From positions 1 through 13,861 of the forward strand of contig JAJYXH010000009.1 in the NCBI GenBank assembly GCA_021791075.1: 13,861 nucleotides of DNA, given 5' to 3'. This DNA comes from Microcaldota archaeon (GTDB lineage: Archaea; Micrarchaeota; Micrarchaeia; Micrarchaeales; CABMGC01). Shown in pieces: positions 1 through 6,522 of the stretch. The position numbers and the translations under genes were made by a program. Positions within the stretch are counted from its first letter, which is position 1. Each line of letters begins with the position of its first letter. The notes beneath the pieces were generated by a model. The model saw nothing but the letters and a program-made list of their open reading frames with translations, was not told the DNA's origin and made no database searches.

Positions 1-630
1 CTAAGCGTTCCTACAAAGCCGGTAGAAAAGCCTCTCAGGCTTCCTGTCCAGGACGTCTACAGCATCGCGGGATTCGGAACCGTTCCTGTAGGAAGAGTCG
101 AGACGGGTGTCATGAAGCCTGGAGACCCGATAGTGATCATGCCGAGCGGCGCAAAGTCAGAGGTCAAGAGCATCGAGATGCACCACCAGCAGCTGCAGAA
201 GGCAGAGCCTGGAGACAACGTAGGATTCAACCTCAAGAACATAGACAAGAAGGATATCAAGAGGGGAGACGTTATCGGGCCTGTAACCAACCCGCCTACA
301 GTTGCGGCTGAGTTCACGGCGCAGATAGTGGTCATAAACCACCCTACCGCGATAGCACCCGGATACACTCCTGTCTTCCACATCCACACGATGCAGATCG
401 CGTGCACGCTCACAGAGCTAATGGAGAAGAAAGATCCTAAGACAGGGCAGACGCTCCAGAAGAGCCCGGAGTTCATAAAGAACGGTGACGTGGCGATCGT
501 CAAGATAAAGCCTTCGAAGCCAATATGCATAGAGAAGTTCCAGGAGTTCCCGCAGCTCGGAAGGTTCGCCATAAGGGACATGGGCCAGACCGTTGCCGCA
601 GGAGTAGTGCTGGATGTCAAGAAGGCCTAA
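1..630 (+). CDS. tuf: Translation elongation factor 1-alpha (EF-Tu homologue), 3' part
   Basis: This is the C-terminal half (about 209 residues) of the GTPase that delivers aminoacyl-tRNA to the ribosome. The reading frame is open from base 1, so the gene starts outside the window and the GTP-binding domain is missing here. The first residues visible belong to beta-barrel domain 2 (GTVPVGRVETGVMKPGD, then GFNLKNIDKKDIKRGDVIG). Domain 3 follows, with HPTAIAPGYTPVFHIHTMQIAC and a conserved end around GRFAIRDMGQTVAAGVV. The wording is archaeal/eukaryotic EF-1alpha rather than bacterial EF-Tu. The stop codon lies 9 nt before the uS10 start, the usual archaeal arrangement, so the two are almost certainly co-transcribed. 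Identification is firm; only the left end is unknown. Confidence 0.96.
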   Translation, partial: LSVPTKPVEKPLRLPVQDVYSIAGFGTVPVGRVETGVMKPGDPIVIMPSGAKSEVKSIEMHHQQLQKAEPGDNVGFNLKNIDKKDIKRGDVIGPVTNPPTVAAEFTAQIVVINHPTAIAPGYTPVFHIHTMQIACTLTELMEKKDPKTGQTLQKSPEFIKNGDVAIVKIKPSKPICIEKFQEFPQLGRFAIRDMGQTVAAGVVLDVKKA

Positions 631-639
631 TGTGAGTGA

Positions 640-945
640 ATGCCTACGACAAGGATAAAGCTGATCAGCAGGAACAAGAATGACGTCGTTACTATAGCCA
701 AACAGATAGTCGAGATCGCCAAGTCGACAGGCATAAAGCTCAAGGGGCCGATTCCTCTGCCCACGAAGACCCTGAAGATCTCAACAAGGAAGACTCCTTG
801 CGGGGACGGTTCTCATACCTACGAACACTGGGAGATGAGGATACACAAGTGGCTCGTGGAGATAGACGGAAGCGAGCAGGCCCTTAGGCAGGTCATGAGG
901 ATAACGGTTCCTGACACGGTTCAGATCGAGATGACGCTCTCTTGA
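640..945 (+). CDS. rps10: Small ribosomal subunit protein uS10
   Basis: A 101-residue ribosomal protein of the 30S subunit head, of standard archaeal length. It opens with MPTTRIKLISRNKNDV and carries the family segment GPIPLPTKTLKISTRKTPCGDGS followed by YEHWEMRIHKWLVEIDGSEQALRQVMRITVP. The ATG at 640 follows the EF-1alpha stop by 9 nt and sits behind a purine-rich GTGAGTGA run that may serve as a weak ribosome-binding site. The EF-1alpha/uS10 pair is a conserved archaeal linkage, so both genes are probably read from a promoter left of the window. The gene is followed by a 232-bp non-coding gap with strong folding potential (see the separate entry). Nothing unusual is seen in the protein. 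Confidence 0.96.
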   Translation: MPTTRIKLISRNKNDVVTIAKQIVEIAKSTGIKLKGPIPLPTKTLKISTRKTPCGDGSHTYEHWEMRIHKWLVEIDGSEQALRQVMRITVPDTVQIEMTLS

Positions 946-946
946 T

Positions 947-1051
947 GGTTAAGCAGGACCTTCCGCACCATTCGACCCTCATTATTTCTATCTGGCGGGA
1001 GTCGGTTCTGTTTCCGATAGAATAATTAAATGTGCGGGCGGTTCCAGCACC
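947..1051 (+). other. Potential long bulged RNA stem just after rps10
   Basis: Seen in sequence: nested complementary arms begin two bases after the rps10 stop. GGACC (956-960) faces GGTTCC (1040-1045). CCGCAC (963-968) faces GTGCGG (1032-1037). ATTATTTCTATC (981-992) faces GATAGAATAAT (1016-1026), perfect except for one bulged T. The apical loop is 993-1015. Short outer pairs (GG/CC near 947 and 1051) could extend it. Right-arm bases can instead join a competing hairpin, GGCGGTTC (1037-1044) with GAAC/CGCC (1055-1064). It lies upstream of the purF TATA box, so it would be part of the rps10 3' UTR or an independent small RNA. It does not match a tRNA: no T-arm or acceptor stem could be found on either strand. 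Function unknown. Confidence 0.35.
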
Positions 1052-1114
1052 TACGAACACCGCCTGAACGTGTCTTGGATATCGCAATCGGGTCCTTGAC
1101 GTTCATGCCACATA

Positions 1115-1122
1115 TTATAAAT
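1115..1122 (+). promoter_or_regulatory. TATA box of purF
   Basis: TTATAAAT is a near-ideal archaeal TATA box. It would place the transcription start near 1146-1149, giving a leader of about 30 nt before the purF ATG at 1178. The leader carries GGAG at 1165-1168, at an acceptable distance for ribosome binding. purF therefore appears to be transcribed independently of rps10. Confidence 0.6.
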
Positions 1123-1177
1123 CCCAAAGCTCATACCTGAATCAGTTCCTTAATCTTACATCGTGGAGTGAGGATGC

Positions 1178-2560
1178 ATGGCTAAAATAAGGGACCACTG
1201 CGGAGTGGTTGCGGTTGCGGGCCCTAATGCCCCGGTTATTGCTTATGACGCACTACTGCATCTGCAGCACCGCGGCAAGGAGTCTGCTGGCATATCTTTC
1301 CTCGGACCCGATGGAATAGAAACGACAAAGGGGATGGGCAGAATTCCCGATGCGCTTGACAGATCGAAGCTTCCTCTCTCTCCGAAAGCTGCAATAGCGC
1401 ATACCAGATACTCAACTTCGGGAAGCTCCTCCATAGATGATGCGCATCCTCTCGATGCCGCGGGATTCTCGCTGGCATTCAATGGCACGATCACCAATTT
1501 CGTGAATAGGGGCAGTACCGACACGAAGTTTGCAGCGGAGTTCATTGAGCGCAGGCTCTCAAGCGGCATGTGCATGGAAGAGACGATGCGCTCATTCCTG
1601 TCTGCGGCTGACGGGGCCTACTCGCTCTTGACGCTCTCTGAAAACGGCGGAATAACCGCGATCAGGGATCCGAGGGGCTTCAAGCCGCTGAGCGTTGGAA
1701 GGATCGGGAACAATATAGTAATAGCATCTGAGACGCTTGCGATAACAAAGCTCGGAGGTGAGGTGATGTACGATGTGCGTCCTGGCGAGATGACCCGGGT
1801 AGCCGACGGCATCACCAGGACCATGCTGGTTGAAAATGCAGACGTTGCTGCATGCTCGTTTGAGTATGTCTATTTTGCACGGTCCGCATCGAAGATAGAC
1901 GGCGTGTCGGTTGAGGAGAGCAGGATAAGGATAGGGAGGCTGCTTGCGGAGAACCACGGCGTTGACGCAGACGTGGTAATCCCGATTCTTGGCTCTGGAA
2001 GGGCATTTGCAATAGGCTACTCTGAGGCCAGTGGCATACGGATTGAGGATGCTGTAGTAAAGCTGGAGGATACCCGGTCATTCATAGATCCGAACCCAGA
2101 CAACCGGAGGTCGATCGTTGAGAGAAAGCTGGCGATAGTTGGCGATGTGGAGCGCAAGCGCGTCGTGCTCGTAGACGACTCCATAGTCCGCGGGGACACA
2201 ATGACCGTGCTTATCTCCATGTTCAGGAATGCCGGAGCGGCGGAGGTCCACGTCCGCATAGGATCCCCACCAGTAATATTTCCGTGCTACATGGGAATAG
2301 ACTTTCCAACAAGGGAGGAGCTCATGGCAAACAGGAAGAGCATAAGCGGGATGGAGAAGGATATGGGTGCCGACTCGATAAGGTACATAACGCTGTCCGA
2401 ACTTCATGAAGGAATAGAACGGAAGGATCTCTGCGATGCCTGCTTCTCGGGAGATTACCCTTTGAGGGACTCGACACTCAAGACAGCTACAAAGGTTGCA
2501 ATACGGGGAGCAAAGAAAGCCGTTTCTGATACAGCCCAGGCAGGTAAGATCTTCTCCTGA
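1178..2560 (+). CDS. purF: Amidophosphoribosyltransferase (glutamine PRPP amidotransferase)
   Basis: Catalyses the first committed step of de novo purine synthesis, PRPP + glutamine to 5-phosphoribosylamine. The 460 residues show an N-terminal Ntn glutaminase domain with the nucleophile Cys8 in RDHCGVVAV. This implies removal of a 7-residue propeptide, as in Fe-S-type PurF. HLQHRGKESAGI and HTRYSTSG follow. The phosphoribosyltransferase half carries the PRPP loop VVLVDDSIVRGDT (329-341). Cys226, Cys370, Cys419 and Cys422 fall where Bacillus subtilis PurF holds its 4Fe-4S cluster, so this is the Fe-S, propeptide-bearing class. The ATG at 1178 is chosen because it gives the proper short propeptide and has GGAG upstream. 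It stands alone with its own promoter and converges on metK. No other purine gene is in the window. Confidence 0.95.
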   Translation: MAKIRDHCGVVAVAGPNAPVIAYDALLHLQHRGKESAGISFLGPDGIETTKGMGRIPDALDRSKLPLSPKAAIAHTRYSTSGSSSIDDAHPLDAAGFSLAFNGTITNFVNRGSTDTKFAAEFIERRLSSGMCMEETMRSFLSAADGAYSLLTLSENGGITAIRDPRGFKPLSVGRIGNNIVIASETLAITKLGGEVMYDVRPGEMTRVADGITRTMLVENADVAACSFEYVYFARSASKIDGVSVEESRIRIGRLLAENHGVDADVVIPILGSGRAFAIGYSEASGIRIEDAVVKLEDTRSFIDPNPDNRRSIVERKLAIVGDVERKRVVLVDDSIVRGDTMTVLISMFRNAGAAEVHVRIGSPPVIFPCYMGIDFPTREELMANRKSISGMEKDMGADSIRYITLSELHEGIERKDLCDACFSGDYPLRDSTLKTATKVAIRGAKKAVSDTAQAGKIFS

Positions 2561-2563
2561 CTC

Positions 2564-2641
2564 TGGCCCGCGCCAAGTTATTGTGGCATCCTCGCATCGA
2601 TAAATCGTGTGGTACTGCCCTTTAGCTAAGAGGTTTCTCTT
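2564..2641. terminator. Weak hairpins in the purF/metK convergent gap
   Basis: The 102-bp gap between the converging stop codons has two short hairpins: TGGC/GCCA with loop CCGC (2564-2575), just after purF, and AAGAG/CTCTT with loop GTTT (2628-2641), on the metK side. Neither is followed by a long T run. They may help end the two transcripts, but this is only a guess from position. Confidence 0.2.
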
Positions 2642-2662
2642 CCATCACTTCCAATTTGTCAA

Positions 2663-3862
2663 TCAGAACGTCTTGTACTTCCCAAGCGAGATGTCCAGTG
2701 TCAGATCCCCGATGTTGTTGAGCCACTCGTCAGCTATGTAGTGCGCCTTGCTCTTTATATTGTCGAAGTTGGCTCCACTCTCAACTATCATGTTCATGTT
2801 GAGGTTGAGCGGCTGGTCGATCCTCTTTCCGATCTGGGAGAGTATCGCAATGTCGCACTCCTTTATCTGAGAGTACTGCTTCACTACATCGAAAGCAAGC
2901 TGCGTAGAGAGTATGTTGTATATCTTTCCGATATGGTTTATAGGGTTCTTACCTGCGGCGGCCTCGAGGCTCATGTGCCTGAACGGCGTTATGAGTCCGT
3001 TGACCCTGTTGCCCCTTCCGACAGATCCGTCGTCACCGGCCTCTGCGCTCAGCCCCGACTTCGTCAGGTAGGGGGCCTCCCCTTCCACATCGTCTCCGGT
3101 ATTGACCTCTACCTCGACCTGCTTCTTAGTTACCTTTGATGCAAATCTGAGCACGTCATCAACCGCCCTTTGCTTGAATTTTCTGTACGTCTCCTTGTCC
3201 GGAACAAGCTGTGCGATAAATGCTATCGCAATCGTCAGCGTTATCTTGTCCCCATTCCTGCATCCCATGACCTTTATGTCCTCTCCTACCGCAGGGAACT
3301 GAACCTTGTACTCCTTGCTGTTGAGGTATCCTTCAGTCTCGAGCACGAGCCTCTCGGTATCGGAGAATGGTGCGAACCCTATTCCGAAAGATGTGTCATT
3401 GGCTAACGGAACCTCTGACTTCCTTGCGAAGATGTGAGTCAGATCTCCGCTTCCTTTTGCAATCTTTGACTTGATGACCACCTCGTTCTCAATGTCAAGG
3501 AATCTGGTGTTCTCCTTCAGGTATTTCCTTACCACGTCTTCCGCCACCTGATTTACATCGATGGTCTTTCCCTTTACCTTGCTTATCGCCCTTCCGGTGA
3601 CTATAACTTCGATCTTCTTTGTTATCTTTCCCTTCCCGTATGTCGCATTTGCAGCTCCCCCTATTATCAGGCCCTTGTCGACATTGTGGTGAAGTATCGT
3701 TCCGAACTGGTTCAGGTACTCCCTGCAGAGCGCATGGCTCGTCTCATCGACTATGCCGTCGATAAGGCTGTCCGGGTGCCCGATACCCTTTCTCTCAACG
3801 TACTCCGTGTGCTGTTCGCTGATAGTCTTCAACTCCATCTTCTCTATAGATATGTTTCTCAT
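2663..3862 (-). CDS. metK: S-adenosylmethionine synthetase, archaeal type
   Basis: Makes S-adenosylmethionine from ATP and methionine, the methyl and radical donor for the cell. The sequence matches the archaeal MAT family, which is very divergent from bacterial MetK: EYVERKGIGHPDSLIDGI near the start, then EVPLANDTSFGIGFAP, LETEGYLNS, PAVGEDIKVMG, and the highly conserved block around GDDGSVGRGNRVNGLITPFR with AAAGKNPINHIGKIYN. The frame extends to a GTG at 3892, but the ATG at 3862 is preferred. It gives MRNISIEKMELK, the usual archaeal N-terminus, and 399 residues, the normal family length. No clear Shine-Dalgarno site precedes either start. A TATA box lies at 3932-3939. The gene is divergent from the HTH-CBS regulator and convergent with purF. 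Confidence 0.95.
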   Translation of the reverse strand: MRNISIEKMELKTISEQHTEYVERKGIGHPDSLIDGIVDETSHALCREYLNQFGTILHHNVDKGLIIGGAANATYGKGKITKKIEVIVTGRAISKVKGKTIDVNQVAEDVVRKYLKENTRFLDIENEVVIKSKIAKGSGDLTHIFARKSEVPLANDTSFGIGFAPFSDTERLVLETEGYLNSKEYKVQFPAVGEDIKVMGCRNGDKITLTIAIAFIAQLVPDKETYRKFKQRAVDDVLRFASKVTKKQVEVEVNTGDDVEGEAPYLTKSGLSAEAGDDGSVGRGNRVNGLITPFRHMSLEAAAGKNPINHIGKIYNILSTQLAFDVVKQYSQIKECDIAILSQIGKRIDQPLNLNMNMIVESGANFDNIKSKAHYIADEWLNNIGDLTLDISLGKYKTF

Positions 3863-3931
3863 TTGATCAACCGAATAGGCAGTATGACTCACGTATCAGA
3901 CTTGCCACGTTATGTAGTTGGGAAGATACCT

Positions 3932-3939
3932 ATTTATAA
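3932..3939 (-). promoter_or_regulatory. TATA box of metK
   Basis: On the - strand this reads TTATAAAT, identical to the purF box. It would start transcription near 3908-3912. That leaves a leader of about 47 nt to the ATG at 3862, or about 17 nt to the alternative GTG at 3892. It sits only about 13 bp from the palindromic cluster at 3952-3971, so a protein bound there could interfere with metK transcription. Confidence 0.55.
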
Positions 3940-3951
3940 CTATCTATAATA

Positions 3952-3971
3952 ATTACTATATGTAATATTAC
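3952..3971. promoter_or_regulatory. Candidate operator: three ATTAC/GTAAT half-sites between metK and the HTH-CBS gene
   Basis: Seen in sequence: ATTAC (3952-3956), GTAAT (3962-3966) and ATTAC (3967-3971). The first two form an inverted repeat with a 5-bp spacer. The last two form the perfect 10-bp palindrome GTAATATTAC. The cluster ends 19 bp before the regulator ATG and overlaps the place (about 3958-3967) where a TATA element for a leaderless regulator transcript would be. Inference: a binding site for the adjacent HTH protein, used for autoregulation and possibly for metK. The AT-rich setting makes chance palindromes more likely, so confidence is moderate to low. Confidence 0.35.
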
Positions 3972-3990
3972 TAATGATAATCGTGTTATA

Positions 3991-4575
3991 ATGGAGTCTC
4001 TTGACGACGTAGCTAAGGCAATAAAGGCAAGGCGGGAGGCACTTGGCATAAGCCAGAAGAAGCTGGCAATGCTTCTTCACCTTAGCCAGAGCACGATAGC
4101 CAGGCTGGAGAGGGACATAGACAGACTCAATCCAAGCTATGGAATTGTATTCAAGGTGATTACGACACTTGATAGCCTCTCAGCAATAGACACAAAAGGA
4201 AGATTGATGCATAAGACCGCTGCTGAGATAATGCACAGCAAGATAATCTGTGCCAGCCCGGAAGATACTGTGGCAAAGGCAATACGGATGGTCAGGGAGT
4301 ATGACTTTCCACAGCTTCCAGTTCTGGACAAAGGCAGGAACATAGTTGGTGCAGTGTCGCAGAAAAGGTTGATGGGCATAGCGACTCAGAATCCGGAGGA
4401 TATAAACCGCACCAAGGTCGGGGATATAATGGATATAGAGGTGCCCAGGGTTGGAAAGGATACCGACGTGGCAAGGATAAGGAAGCTCCTTGAGGACTGG
4501 AATGCGGTTCTCGTTGTTGAGAAAGGAAAGGCCATAGGTATAATAACCATATACGACGTCCTGAAAGAGCTCTGA
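3991..4575 (+). CDS. HTH-CBS transcriptional regulator (COG3620-like)
   Basis: A 194-residue predicted DNA-binding regulator. Residues about 5-60 are an XRE/lambda-repressor type helix-turn-helix: IKARREALGISQKKLAMLL, then LSQSTIARLERD as the recognition part. Two CBS domains follow, at about 75-130 (AAEIMHSKIICASPEDTVAKA to NIVGAVSQKRLMGIA) and 138-194 (VGDIMDIEVPRVGKDTDV to AIGIITIYDVLKEL). This architecture is known in archaea. A CBS pair can bind adenosyl ligands (AMP, ATP, SAM or MTA), though the ligand of this protein is unknown. The ATG at 3991 has no Shine-Dalgarno site, and a TATA-like stretch about 27 bp upstream suggests a leaderless mRNA. Its TGA overlaps the lipA ATG by one base (TGATG), so the two are translationally coupled. 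It is divergent from metK, which suggests control of SAM supply (inference). Confidence 0.85.
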   Translation: MESLDDVAKAIKARREALGISQKKLAMLLHLSQSTIARLERDIDRLNPSYGIVFKVITTLDSLSAIDTKGRLMHKTAAEIMHSKIICASPEDTVAKAIRMVREYDFPQLPVLDKGRNIVGAVSQKRLMGIATQNPEDINRTKVGDIMDIEVPRVGKDTDVARIRKLLEDWNAVLVVEKGKAIGIITIYDVLKEL

Positions 4576-5486
4576 TGCCTTTTTATAAGTTGGCGGAGCT
4601 AGCTTATCGTGGTTCAGTGCTACCCGAATGGCTTGCTATAAAACCTGCTTCAACCGCAAAGTATGACAAGGTAAAGCGTACGGTTGGGGATCTTGGGCTC
4701 CACACGGTGTGCGTCGAGGCGCACTGCCCCAACATAACGGACTGCTGGAGCGGAGGCACAGCAACATTTATGGTTCTAGGAGATCTCTGCACGAGGGGAT
4801 GCAGGTTCTGCGCGGTGTCTAAGAGCGCAAAGGGCATAAATGTAGACATGGCCGAACCGGAGAAGCTCGGGATGGCGATAAAGGAGTGGGGCCTGAATTA
4901 CGTTGTCATAACTTCGGTATGCAGGGACGATCTTGAGGATCAGGGTGCGGGCCATTTCGCAAGATGCGTGGCGGAGATAAAGAGGCGGAATCCCAATACA
5001 CTCGTCGAGGTGCTTATACCGGATTTCAGAGACGATATGGAGTGCCTTAGGAAGATAGCAGAGTCAAGGCCGGATGTTGTTGGCCACAATATCGAGACCG
5101 TAAGGAGGCTGAGTCCGCAGGTCAGGGACAGGCGTGCGGATTATGACCAGTCATTGAAGGTGCTTGGCGATATTAAGGCTCTTGACAGGAGGATCTACAC
5201 AAAATCAGCCATGATGCTGGGGATAGGGGAGAGTGACGAGGAGGTACTTCAGGCAATGTCAGACCTGAGGAACGCGGAGGTGGACTTTCTTGCGATAGGG
5301 CAGTATCTTAGGCCAAGCCAGCATCACATCGGGGTCAAGGAGTACGTAAGGCCTGAAAAGTTCGAGTCCTTTCGGAAGGAGGGGATCTCGCTTGGGTTCA
5401 AGTACGTTGCCGCAGGTCCGTTCGTGAGAAGTTCTTACAAGGCAGGAGAGTTCTTCGTAAGCTCCATGATAAGGAATGGCAGATGA
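4575..5486 (+). CDS. lipA: Lipoyl synthase (radical SAM)
   Basis: Inserts two sulfur atoms into protein-bound octanoate to make the lipoyl cofactor of 2-oxoacid dehydrogenases and the glycine cleavage H protein. All diagnostic residues are present in the 303-residue protein. The auxiliary 4Fe-4S cluster has Cys46, Cys51 and Cys57 (C-x4-C-x5-C in CVEAHCPNITDC). The radical-SAM cluster has Cys72, Cys76 and Cys79 (CTRGCRFC). The C-terminal RSSY motif (285-288) contains the serine that ligates the auxiliary cluster. Length is typical of LipA. The start overlaps the stop of the HTH-CBS gene, and the stop abuts that of lplA on the other strand. The context is a lipoate module: synthesis here, attachment by lplA/lplB opposite. 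Many archaea use LipS1/LipS2 instead, so classical LipA narrows the lineage or suggests transfer. Confidence 0.95.
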   Translation: MPFYKLAELAYRGSVLPEWLAIKPASTAKYDKVKRTVGDLGLHTVCVEAHCPNITDCWSGGTATFMVLGDLCTRGCRFCAVSKSAKGINVDMAEPEKLGMAIKEWGLNYVVITSVCRDDLEDQGAGHFARCVAEIKRRNPNTLVEVLIPDFRDDMECLRKIAESRPDVVGHNIETVRRLSPQVRDRRADYDQSLKVLGDIKALDRRIYTKSAMMLGIGESDEEVLQAMSDLRNAEVDFLAIGQYLRPSQHHIGVKEYVRPEKFESFRKEGISLGFKYVAAGPFVRSSYKAGEFFVSSMIRNGR

Positions 5487-5510
5487 TCATCTGCTGAAAT
5501 TCCATTCCTT
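5471..5510. repeat. Nested palindromes across the abutting lipA and lplA stop codons
   Basis: Seen in sequence: the two TGA stops on opposite strands touch and form TGATCA at 5484-5489. This is the centre of a perfect 16-bp palindrome, GCAGATGATCATCTGC (5479-5494). Around it lies a perfect 9-bp inverted repeat, AAGGAATGG (5471-5479) and CCATTCCTT (5502-5510). Both are almost wholly inside coding sequence. Either transcript could fold here, so it could act as a two-way transcription end signal or an RNA stability element. A protein-binding site is also possible. Confidence 0.5.
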
Positions 5511-6233
5511 GCTTTTGTATACTGATTCTGATAGCTCGTTTGCCCTCTTCTCTTCAGTCTCTGTGAGCCTGCCGATCTTGTAATCCTTTCCTCTTACAAA
5601 ACCGCTTAGCAGTGCAGAGTAGAGGCCTTCCTGCGTCACGTTGGAGTAATTGAGCACGCGGGTGACTCTCTCCTCCACGCTCTTTATCATCTTGTCGGAT
5701 ATCTTCTCCCTGCTTATGTTCAGGACGCCGAACATGGTGCGTATGTCGAGATCGTAGAGTATGGTTCCGTGCTGGAGCAGTACCCCGTTTCTTCTTGTCT
5801 GCGCATTTCCCGATATCTTCTTCCCTTTTACAAGTATGTCGTTTATAGGTGCGAACTCTGCATCTATCCCGATTGTTGCAAGTCCGTTTATCACCCAACC
5901 ACAGATCTCCCTGTAACTCTCCCTTATCCCCTCTGGAAACATCTTTTCTGGTGCTATCACGCTGTACGTTATCTCGCCTTTCTGGTCGTGATAGACGGCA
6001 CCTCCTCCGGTTATCCTCCTTACGCAGTCTATTTCGAGGCTCTTGCATCTCTCCGTGTTTACCTCGTCATTCATGCTCTGGAATCTCCCTATAGAGACGG
6101 CGCTAGGCTTCCAAGTATAGAATCTGATCGTAGGAGGGGATGTACCGTCCCTGATTCCTTCGAGTAATGCCTCGTCTATGCCCATATTCAGGTATGCGTC
6201 GTGGGACTCAAGCTCTATTACTCTCCATTCCAT
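5487..6233 (-). CDS. lplA: Lipoate-protein ligase, catalytic subunit LplA
   Basis: Activates lipoate (or octanoate) with ATP and transfers it to lipoyl domains. The 248 residues match the archaeal catalytic (N-terminal type) subunit: MGIDEALLEG near the start, PPTIRFYTWKPSAVSIGRFQ, the signature RRITGGGAVYHDQKGEITYS, then PINDILVKGKKISGNAQTRR with the lysine-containing adenylate site, and LLQHGTILYDLD. It ends in YKSKEWNFSR, recalling the terminus of Thermoplasma acidophilum LplA. The C-terminal accessory domain of bacterial LplA is absent. It is supplied by the separate small gene just upstream (lplB), which overlaps this start by 26 nt in another frame. The stop abuts the lipA stop on the other strand with no spacer. 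It is the last gene of the - strand unit. Confidence 0.92.
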   Translation of the reverse strand: MEWRVIELESHDAYLNMGIDEALLEGIRDGTSPPTIRFYTWKPSAVSIGRFQSMNDEVNTERCKSLEIDCVRRITGGGAVYHDQKGEITYSVIAPEKMFPEGIRESYREICGWVINGLATIGIDAEFAPINDILVKGKKISGNAQTRRNGVLLQHGTILYDLDIRTMFGVLNISREKISDKMIKSVEERVTRVLNYSNVTQEGLYSALLSGFVRGKDYKIGRLTETEEKRANELSESVYKSKEWNFSR

Positions 6234-6513
6234 TCCTTATCGCCATCTTTACCGTGCTTGCTATCGCTTCCGGTGTTACGCCTATCATCTCAATCTTCTT
6301 CGACTCAGCAACGTTGCTTATCCTTTGAGCCAGGGCATCTTCAGGCTCATCTGTCCTTGTGTTTAGAATGCTCTCCTCTATGTATGAGATCGACTCTTCT
6401 GGGTGGAGAAAGAAGTCCCCCATTATCTCGATCTTGTCTATCGAGCCGTTGAACTCTACCCTTATGGAGATGAGTTTTCCGCCGGTGACCTTCTTTTTTG
6501 CAGAGCCTCTCAT
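6208..6513 (-). CDS. lplB: Lipoate-protein ligase accessory subunit LplB (C-terminal domain as a separate protein)
   Basis: A 101-residue protein corresponding to the accessory domain of bacterial LplA. In Thermoplasma acidophilum this domain is encoded separately and is needed for the adenylation step. Seen here: GGKLISIRVEFNGSIDKIEI followed by the family hallmark GDFFLHPEESISYIEESIL, and a helical C-terminal part (DALAQRISNVAES). The frame opens with a TTG at 6516, but the adjoining ATG at 6513 is the simpler start. The gene begins 9 nt after carS and its last 26 nt (6208-6233) overlap the lplA start, so LplB and LplA synthesis is likely coupled, as expected for a 1:1 heterodimer. No domain other than the accessory one is seen. 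Confidence 0.85.
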   Translation of the reverse strand: MRGSAKKKVTGGKLISIRVEFNGSIDKIEIMGDFFLHPEESISYIEESILNTRTDEPEDALAQRISNVAESKKIEMIGVTPEAIASTVKMAIRNGMESNRA

Positions 6514-6522
6514 CAACTCGCC

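Noticed and set aside
946..1177. A tRNA gene in the rps10-purF gap, since a tRNA follows the EF-1alpha/uS10 genes in some archaea.
   Set aside because: Neither strand shows a 7-bp acceptor stem with a TTCRA-type T-arm. The complementary segments found form one long bulged stem, not a cloverleaf.
3863..3892. A GTG start at 3892 giving metK ten more residues.
   Set aside because: Archaeal SAM synthetases typically begin MRNI, which is exactly what follows the ATG at 3862. The extra residues have no family counterpart and no Shine-Dalgarno site precedes the GTG.
6208..6233. A frameshifted single lipoate ligase gene rather than two genes.
   Set aside because: The accessory domain is encoded first and the catalytic one second, opposite to one-chain LplA. 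Both frames have proper starts and stops, and split ligases are known in Thermoplasma.
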